From positions 1-7,972 of the forward strand of contig JAFZRR010000064.1 in assembly GCA_017619815.1 (NCBI GenBank): a stretch of 7,972 nt of DNA, written 5' to 3'. Positions within the stretch are counted from its first letter, which is position 1. The number at the start of each line of letters is the position of its first letter. Source of the stretch: Bacilli bacterium (GTDB lineage Bacteria > Bacillota_I > Bacilli_A > RFN20 > CAG-826). Shown here one piece after another: positions 5,377 through 7,972 of this stretch. Position numbers and translations under genes: made by a program. Under the pieces are notes generated by a model. That model was not told the origin of the DNA. It saw only the letters and a program-made list of their open reading frames with translations, and did no database searches.

Positions 5377-5750
5377 TTTTCTTCTTTCTCCTCTGCTTCC
5401 GCGAGCGTGGTGGCAATCCATTCTGGGAGTTTGTCCGCGAGTGGTTTAAAGTCATCATCACTTGATTCGGGAGCTTTTCTCACATTGTTATTATGTGTGG
5501 AATACGCTTCTTCTTCTGGAACTTTCTTATAAGAAACTCTTAAAAATCCATTGTTCTCATCAATGGAAACAACCATGACTTTTAATTGGTCTCCTTTAGT
5601 GCCGAATTTCTCGATATCACGAATAAAGGAATCGGAGATTTCGGAGATATGTAAAAGACCATTCACGCCATCATCAAATTCCATGAATAAAGCATATGGT
5701 TTTACATTAGTGACTGTTCCGATAATAAGTTGTCCAACTTCGTATTTCAT
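5373..5750 (-). CDS. S1-domain RNA-binding protein (YugI / general stress protein 13-like)
   Basis: A 125-residue protein with one S1 domain in the first ~75 residues: VGQLIIGTVTNVKPYALFMEF, then GLLHISEIS, and VVSIDENNGFLRVSYK as the last strands. A linker and an acidic C-terminal tail (EAEEKEEK) follow. YugI/GSP13/CvfD proteins are ribosome- or mRNA-associated factors in Firmicutes, and yugI also lies close to pgi in Bacillus subtilis, so both domain and neighbourhood agree. The ATG at 5750 is preferred; a TTG one codon earlier adds only a methionine. No Shine-Dalgarno sequence precedes it. The predicted -10 (5764-5759) puts the transcript start at or within about 2 nt of the ATG, suggesting a leaderless mRNA. 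The gene ends in TGA, overlapping the pgi ATG by 4 nt. Confidence 0.88.
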   Translation of the reverse strand: MKYEVGQLIIGTVTNVKPYALFMEFDDGVNGLLHISEISDSFIRDIEKFGTKGDQLKVMVVSIDENNGFLRVSYKKVPEEEAYSTHNNNVRKAPESSDDDFKPLADKLPEWIATTLAEAEEKEEK

Positions 5751-5758
5751 CAAAAATT

Positions 5759-5767
5759 AGTTTAGCA
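5759..5767 (-). promoter_or_regulatory. Extended -10 promoter of the S1-pgi unit, inside a 14-bp palindrome
   Basis: On the - strand TGC precedes TAAACT (5764-5759). The box lies within GTTTAGCACTAAAC (5760-5773), a palindrome with 6-bp arms and a 2-nt centre. No good -35 is seen at the usual distance; TTGACT occurs in the upstream terminator loop but is 22 nt from the box. Confidence 0.4.
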
Positions 5768-5775
5768 CTAAACAT

Positions 5776-5802
5776 TAAAAAAAGGTAGTCAACGCTACCT
5801 TT
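5776..5802 (-). terminator. Intrinsic terminator of the HAD-phosphatase gene
   Basis: On the - strand AAAGGTAG (5802-5795) and CTACCTTT (5788-5781) form a perfect 8-bp stem with a 6-nt loop, then more T. The first stem bases overlap the TAA stop codon of the gene. Confidence 0.88.
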
Positions 5803-6631
5803 ATTTATTGGCTAATGCTTTTTCACGTTTTTTCATCTCGGATTCCATTGCTACCTTATCAATGATAAGTCTCACAACTTTTTCGAGATCGCTATCGGCG
5901 CTATAATCCGCACGGCACATGAAGTTACAACGGCCATCTGTATATAAGTCTCTGACTTTGTCACTATCTTTTTCTGGATAGATAGCGATAGATGTACCTT
6001 CGTTGTGTTTGACTAATGTCATACAAGCGACATCGGTCATTCCATCACCCATATAAATGATGTTTCTATATGGGATTCTTCTTTCAGGAGTCTTTTCATT
6101 AACAGCGTTATCGTTTTTCACATCGACAACACCTTTAGAAATTCTAAAGAAGAATTGTGTCTTTTGGGTATAGTTAATCGCGAGCTTTGGCCAGACTGGA
6201 TGTCCGTTTTCATCGTAGTGGTATTCACAACCCCAAGCTTTTGTAAAACATGGGAAGATGCTACATCCTTCAACGATTTCCATGGTTCCAGAACTAACTA
6301 AATAGTGTTCAACTTTTACACCTTTGGATTCACCATATTCATTGATTCTTTTAAACCATGTGGTGACGCCAGGATAGAATTTAATATTCTTGCCGCAGCT
6401 TCTTAAGAAATCACGGGTGAGTTCTATGCCAGCTTCTTTGGCTTTAAGAATCATCATATACATATATGAAAGAATTCTTTCAACACCTGTCTTTTCTGTG
6501 AATTCAGTGGTTGCGCCCCAGAATTCCGCTGGTGTCATTCCAACTGCAGGAATGAAATCATAGTTTTGCATATCAGTAGTGGACAGCGTTTTATCGAAGT
6601 CATACATAATGCCAATAATAGGTTTTGCCAT
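5801..6631 (-). CDS. HAD-superfamily phosphatase (phosphoserine-phosphatase-like), substrate unknown
   Basis: A 276-residue cytosolic protein with all haloacid-dehalogenase phosphatase motifs: motif I DFDKTLS with nucleophile D11 and acid D13, motif II VSSGT (112-116), a candidate motif III lysine at K157, and motif IV MGDGMTD (194-200) with D196 and D200. A long helical cap insert (about 20-85) between motifs I and II is the C1 arrangement seen in phosphoserine phosphatase and PHOSPHO1-type enzymes. It may dephosphorylate a small metabolite, but the substrate is not visible. The start at 6631 is fixed by GAGGT (6642-6638) with 7 nt to the ATG. It is a single-gene unit with its own promoter and terminator, divergent from the LemA-like gene. 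Confidence 0.85.
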   Translation of the reverse strand: MAKPIIGIMYDFDKTLSTTDMQNYDFIPAVGMTPAEFWGATTEFTEKTGVERILSYMYMMILKAKEAGIELTRDFLRSCGKNIKFYPGVTTWFKRINEYGESKGVKVEHYLVSSGTMEIVEGCSIFPCFTKAWGCEYHYDENGHPVWPKLAINYTQKTQFFFRISKGVVDVKNDNAVNEKTPERRIPYRNIIYMGDGMTDVACMTLVKHNEGTSIAIYPEKDSDKVRDLYTDGRCNFMCRADYSADSDLEKVVRLIIDKVAMESEMKKREKALANK

Positions 6632-6649
6632 ATTAATACCTCAGGTGAA

Positions 6650-6679
6650 AATAATATCACAAGTCGATATTATTAGCAA
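6650..6679 (-). promoter_or_regulatory. Promoter of the HAD gene with an embedded 9-bp inverted repeat
   Basis: On the - strand TTGCTA (6679-6674), a 17-nt spacer ending in TGA, and TATTAT (6656-6651) make a good promoter. The perfect inverted repeat AATAATATC (6650-6658) and GATATTATT (6666-6674), separated by 7 nt, covers the -10 and spacer, as an operator might. Confidence 0.6.
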
Positions 6680-6730
6680 ACTTTCCCACTTTTACTAAAC
6701 AAATACTTGTTTTTTCTTTTTTGAAAACTA

Positions 6731-6757
6731 TGATATTATAAGCGTCTCAAAGGAGGG
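6731..6757 (+). promoter_or_regulatory. Extended -10 box and strong ribosome binding site of the LemA-like gene
   Basis: TGA plus TATTAT (6731-6739) is an extended -10 box; only a T-rich tract (about 6708-6720) occupies the -35 region. AGGAGG (6751-6756) follows, 7 nt before the ATG at 6764. The predicted transcript start near 6746 leaves a leader of about 18 nt. Confidence 0.55.
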
Positions 6758-6763
6758 ACCAAG

Positions 6764-7303
6764 ATGTTCGATTTACCAGAATGGTTAGTAATAGTGCTCA
6801 TCATCATTGCAAGCTTAATTGCAATTTGGATTCTTTTACTTATCGTTAATCTTATCTTCGTTGGTTTCTTCAATTCCGTCTTTAAGAAACATAAAAAAGC
6901 ATTAACCGTTATCCTATATTCCAAACTTGAGAATATGGAGAAGTTGTTCGCTATCTTAAAGCAATCGGGAATCAAGATTGATGAGAGATTAACAAAGTTG
7001 TTGTCTGAGATTAACGTTGAAGACTTCCAAGAACCCAACATGGGACAATTTGAAAAAAGCAAGAATACATTATCCTACCTAAAAGATGAGATTATGTTCA
7101 TTGCTAACCAAAATCCAGACCTTAATTCCAATCCGGAATTCATCCAAGCAAAGAACAATGTTCTTGAAAGCGATGCGATATATAGAAGCAATATTGTGAT
7201 GTATAACGCCGATGTCCTTGGATACAACTATTGGATCAGATTCTTACCTTGCCGTTTCATCTTCAAGATGTTCAAGGTGAAGAAAAAACAAATCATCTCC
7301 TAA
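6764..7303 (+). CDS. Small membrane-anchored protein, divergent LemA-like
   Basis: A 179-residue protein with one long hydrophobic segment (about 7-36) followed by a basic patch (KKHKK, 41-45) and a mostly helical domain, so a signal-anchor with most of the protein in the cytosol is likely. The region from 117 on (NPDLNSNPEFIQAKNNVLES, then YNADVLGYNYWIRFLPCRFIFKMFKVKKK) resembles the end of LemA proteins, where a P-x-L-x-x-N-x-x-F motif, an ESD/ETE-like helix, a YN-x(6)-YN repeat and a final F-P-hydrophobic-basic segment occur. The first helix of LemA is poorly matched. LemA function is not well defined. The start is set by AGGAGG 7 nt upstream. The last codons form the 5' arm of its own terminator. 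The family call is a judgement from memory of the motif. Confidence 0.6.
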   Translation: MFDLPEWLVIVLIIIASLIAIWILLLIVNLIFVGFFNSVFKKHKKALTVILYSKLENMEKLFAILKQSGIKIDERLTKLLSEINVEDFQEPNMGQFEKSKNTLSYLKDEIMFIANQNPDLNSNPEFIQAKNNVLESDAIYRSNIVMYNADVLGYNYWIRFLPCRFIFKMFKVKKKQIIS

Positions 7304-7330
7304 GTATAATGCTTGCGAGATGATTTTTAT
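7290..7330 (+). terminator. Intrinsic terminator overlapping the end of the LemA-like gene
   Basis: AAATCATCTC (7290-7299) and GAGATGATTT (7317-7326) form a perfect 10-bp stem with a 17-nt loop, followed by TTATT. The 5' arm lies in the last codons before the TAA at 7301-7303, so a ribosome at the stop codon would cover it. Confidence 0.75.
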
Positions 7331-7341
7331 TTATCTAAACT
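7313..7341 (+). promoter_or_regulatory. Possible promoter of the oligoendopeptidase gene
   Basis: TTGCGA (7313-7318), a 17-nt spacer and TAAACT (7336-7341) match the consensus at 4 of 6 positions each, with a predicted start near 7348 and a leader of about 29 nt containing AGGAGG (7365-7370). The -35 would lie in the preceding terminator. This is a weak prediction. Confidence 0.35.
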
Positions 7342-7376
7342 AAACACGTTATCTATCATTTCATAGGAGGTTATTT

Positions 7377-7972
7377 ATGAAACAAGTATTAGATATGAAA
7401 TTTGAGGATTTTCCTCTTAATGTACCAAATGAAAAAAGAATCACGAAAAAGTTAGAAGTTTTAATTAAAGAACTCGAAGCTTGTAATGATGGTGCTTCCG
7501 CTTTAAAAGTGATCAAACGTTGGAATAAATACTTCACTCAACTTTCCACTGATCAATCAGTCATCTATGTCCGTTATAGTTGCGACACAAAAAATCCAAC
7601 ATATAAGAAAGCCCAAGACAGAGTGGATGAATTATCACCAATCGTCAGTAACTACGCAAATAAGTTCTCTAAGATTTTAGCTAAAGCTAGCTATCGACCA
7701 GAACTCGAAAAGAAATTAGGAAGTTATTACTTCCAAATGATTGATGCTTCATTAAAAGCATTTGATGAAAAGATCATTCCTGAATTAATTCAAGAAAACA
7801 AATTAGTTAGTGAATACGATGCCTTATTAGGTGGTGCGGAAGTCGAATTCCGTGGTCAAACATTAAATCTCACCCAACTCGGTAAATACACTCAAGACGT
7901 CGATAGAGCGACAAGAAAAGAAGCCGCTCAAGCGATGGACAAATGGGTTGGTGAACACGAACAAGAATTCGC
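7377..7972 (+). CDS. M3-family oligoendopeptidase (PepF-like), N-terminal part, 3' truncated
   Basis: The frame runs from ATG 7377 to the window edge (198 complete codons) without a stop. AGGAGG (7365-7370) lies 6 nt upstream, fixing the start. The segment is strongly helical and matches my recollection of the N-terminal domain of M3B oligoendopeptidases: the opening MKFEDFPL, a long helical region with RYSCDTKNPTYKKAQDRVDE (66-85), and SEYDALLGGAEVEFRGQTLNL followed by a run like TRKEAAQAM, where family members carry R-x-x-A (R-x-E-A). Those enzymes are cytosolic zinc peptidases that cut short peptides. The catalytic HExxH motif would be several hundred residues further on and is outside the window, so activity cannot be judged. 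It may belong to the subgroup related to, but distinct from, PepF itself. Confidence 0.8.
   Translation, partial: MKQVLDMKFEDFPLNVPNEKRITKKLEVLIKELEACNDGASALKVIKRWNKYFTQLSTDQSVIYVRYSCDTKNPTYKKAQDRVDELSPIVSNYANKFSKILAKASYRPELEKKLGSYYFQMIDASLKAFDEKIIPELIQENKLVSEYDALLGGAEVEFRGQTLNLTQLGKYTQDVDRATRKEAAQAMDKWVGEHEQEF

Noticed and set aside
5377..5421. 15-residue N-terminal extension of pgi starting at 5421
   Set aside because: The residues are the S1 acidic tail read in another frame; the ATG at 5376 fits family length, the ATGA overlap and the nearby AGGAG.
6697..6712. Inverted repeat AAACAA-ATAC-TTGTTT in the divergent intergenic region
   Set aside because: Short, low-complexity arms next to a T tract; outside both core promoters and expected by chance in AT-rich DNA.
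6736..7062. Leftward open frame opposite the LemA-like gene
   Set aside because: Antisense shadow; the rightward gene has a strong AGGAGG site and a coherent membrane segment plus LemA-like end.
7305..7310. Perfect TATAAT in the loop of the LemA-like gene terminator
   Set aside because: No -35 at a suitable distance and no TG extension; any transcript would begin within the terminator stem.
5767..7345. ACTAAAC repeated at three intergenic sites (5767, 6694, 7339)
   Set aside because: Seven AT-rich bases recurring three times in about 1.6 kb, with no consistent orientation or spacing to promoters, is not enough to call a regulatory motif.
1..7972. Mobile elements, CRISPR arrays, phage genes or toxin-antitoxin pairs
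   Set aside because: No direct-repeat arrays, transposase or integrase motifs, or small paired genes were seen; the tRNA ends show no attachment-site duplication nearby.

Overview
This window reads as an ordinary chromosomal segment of an AT-rich, low-GC Firmicutes/Bacilli-type bacterium, plausibly a gut lineage near the Mollicutes; the species cannot be fixed from the sequence. Supporting signs are YugI/GSP13-type S1 protein next to pgi, tRNA genes that all encode CCA, strong AGGAGG sites on some genes and compact hairpin-plus-U terminators. TGA acts as a stop (the S1-domain gene ends in TGA inside an ATGA overlap with pgi), so the Mycoplasma genetic code does not apply.

Layout. The 3' end of an unrecognised rightward gene (to 244) converges on a bidirectional terminator. 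Everything from there to 6631 runs leftward. In transcription order, right to left: a HAD-family phosphatase gene (6631-5801); an S1-domain RNA-binding gene overlapping pgi (5750-4096); five tRNAs Val-Tyr-Gln-Lys-Leu (3972-3528); diacylglycerol kinase and 1-acylglycerol-phosphate acyltransferase genes as an operon (3402-1646); a choline/aminoglycoside-kinase-fold gene (1574-708); and a small Nfu iron-sulfur protein followed by a lone tRNA-Gln(CTG) (607-281). From 6764 two rightward genes follow: a small LemA-like membrane protein and the first 198 codons of an M3-family oligoendopeptidase cut by the window edge.

How the genes fit together. The lipid kinase and acyltransferase both lead to phosphatidic acid, and the kinase-fold protein downstream may phosphorylate a choline- or ethanolamine-like headgroup, so 708-3402 looks like a membrane-lipid block. 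pgi is glycolytic and is translationally coupled to the S1 protein. The rest is housekeeping. Nearly every transcription unit ends in a clear hairpin, and several promoters sit directly against, or inside, the preceding terminator.

No mobile element, CRISPR array, phage gene or toxin-antitoxin pair is visible, and I found no strong candidate for a new system. The items most worth checking are probable leaderless or Shine-Dalgarno-less starts behind extended -10 promoters, a 9-bp inverted repeat inside the HAD-gene promoter, an A-C mismatch in the tRNA-Leu acceptor stem, and the divergent LemA-like protein.
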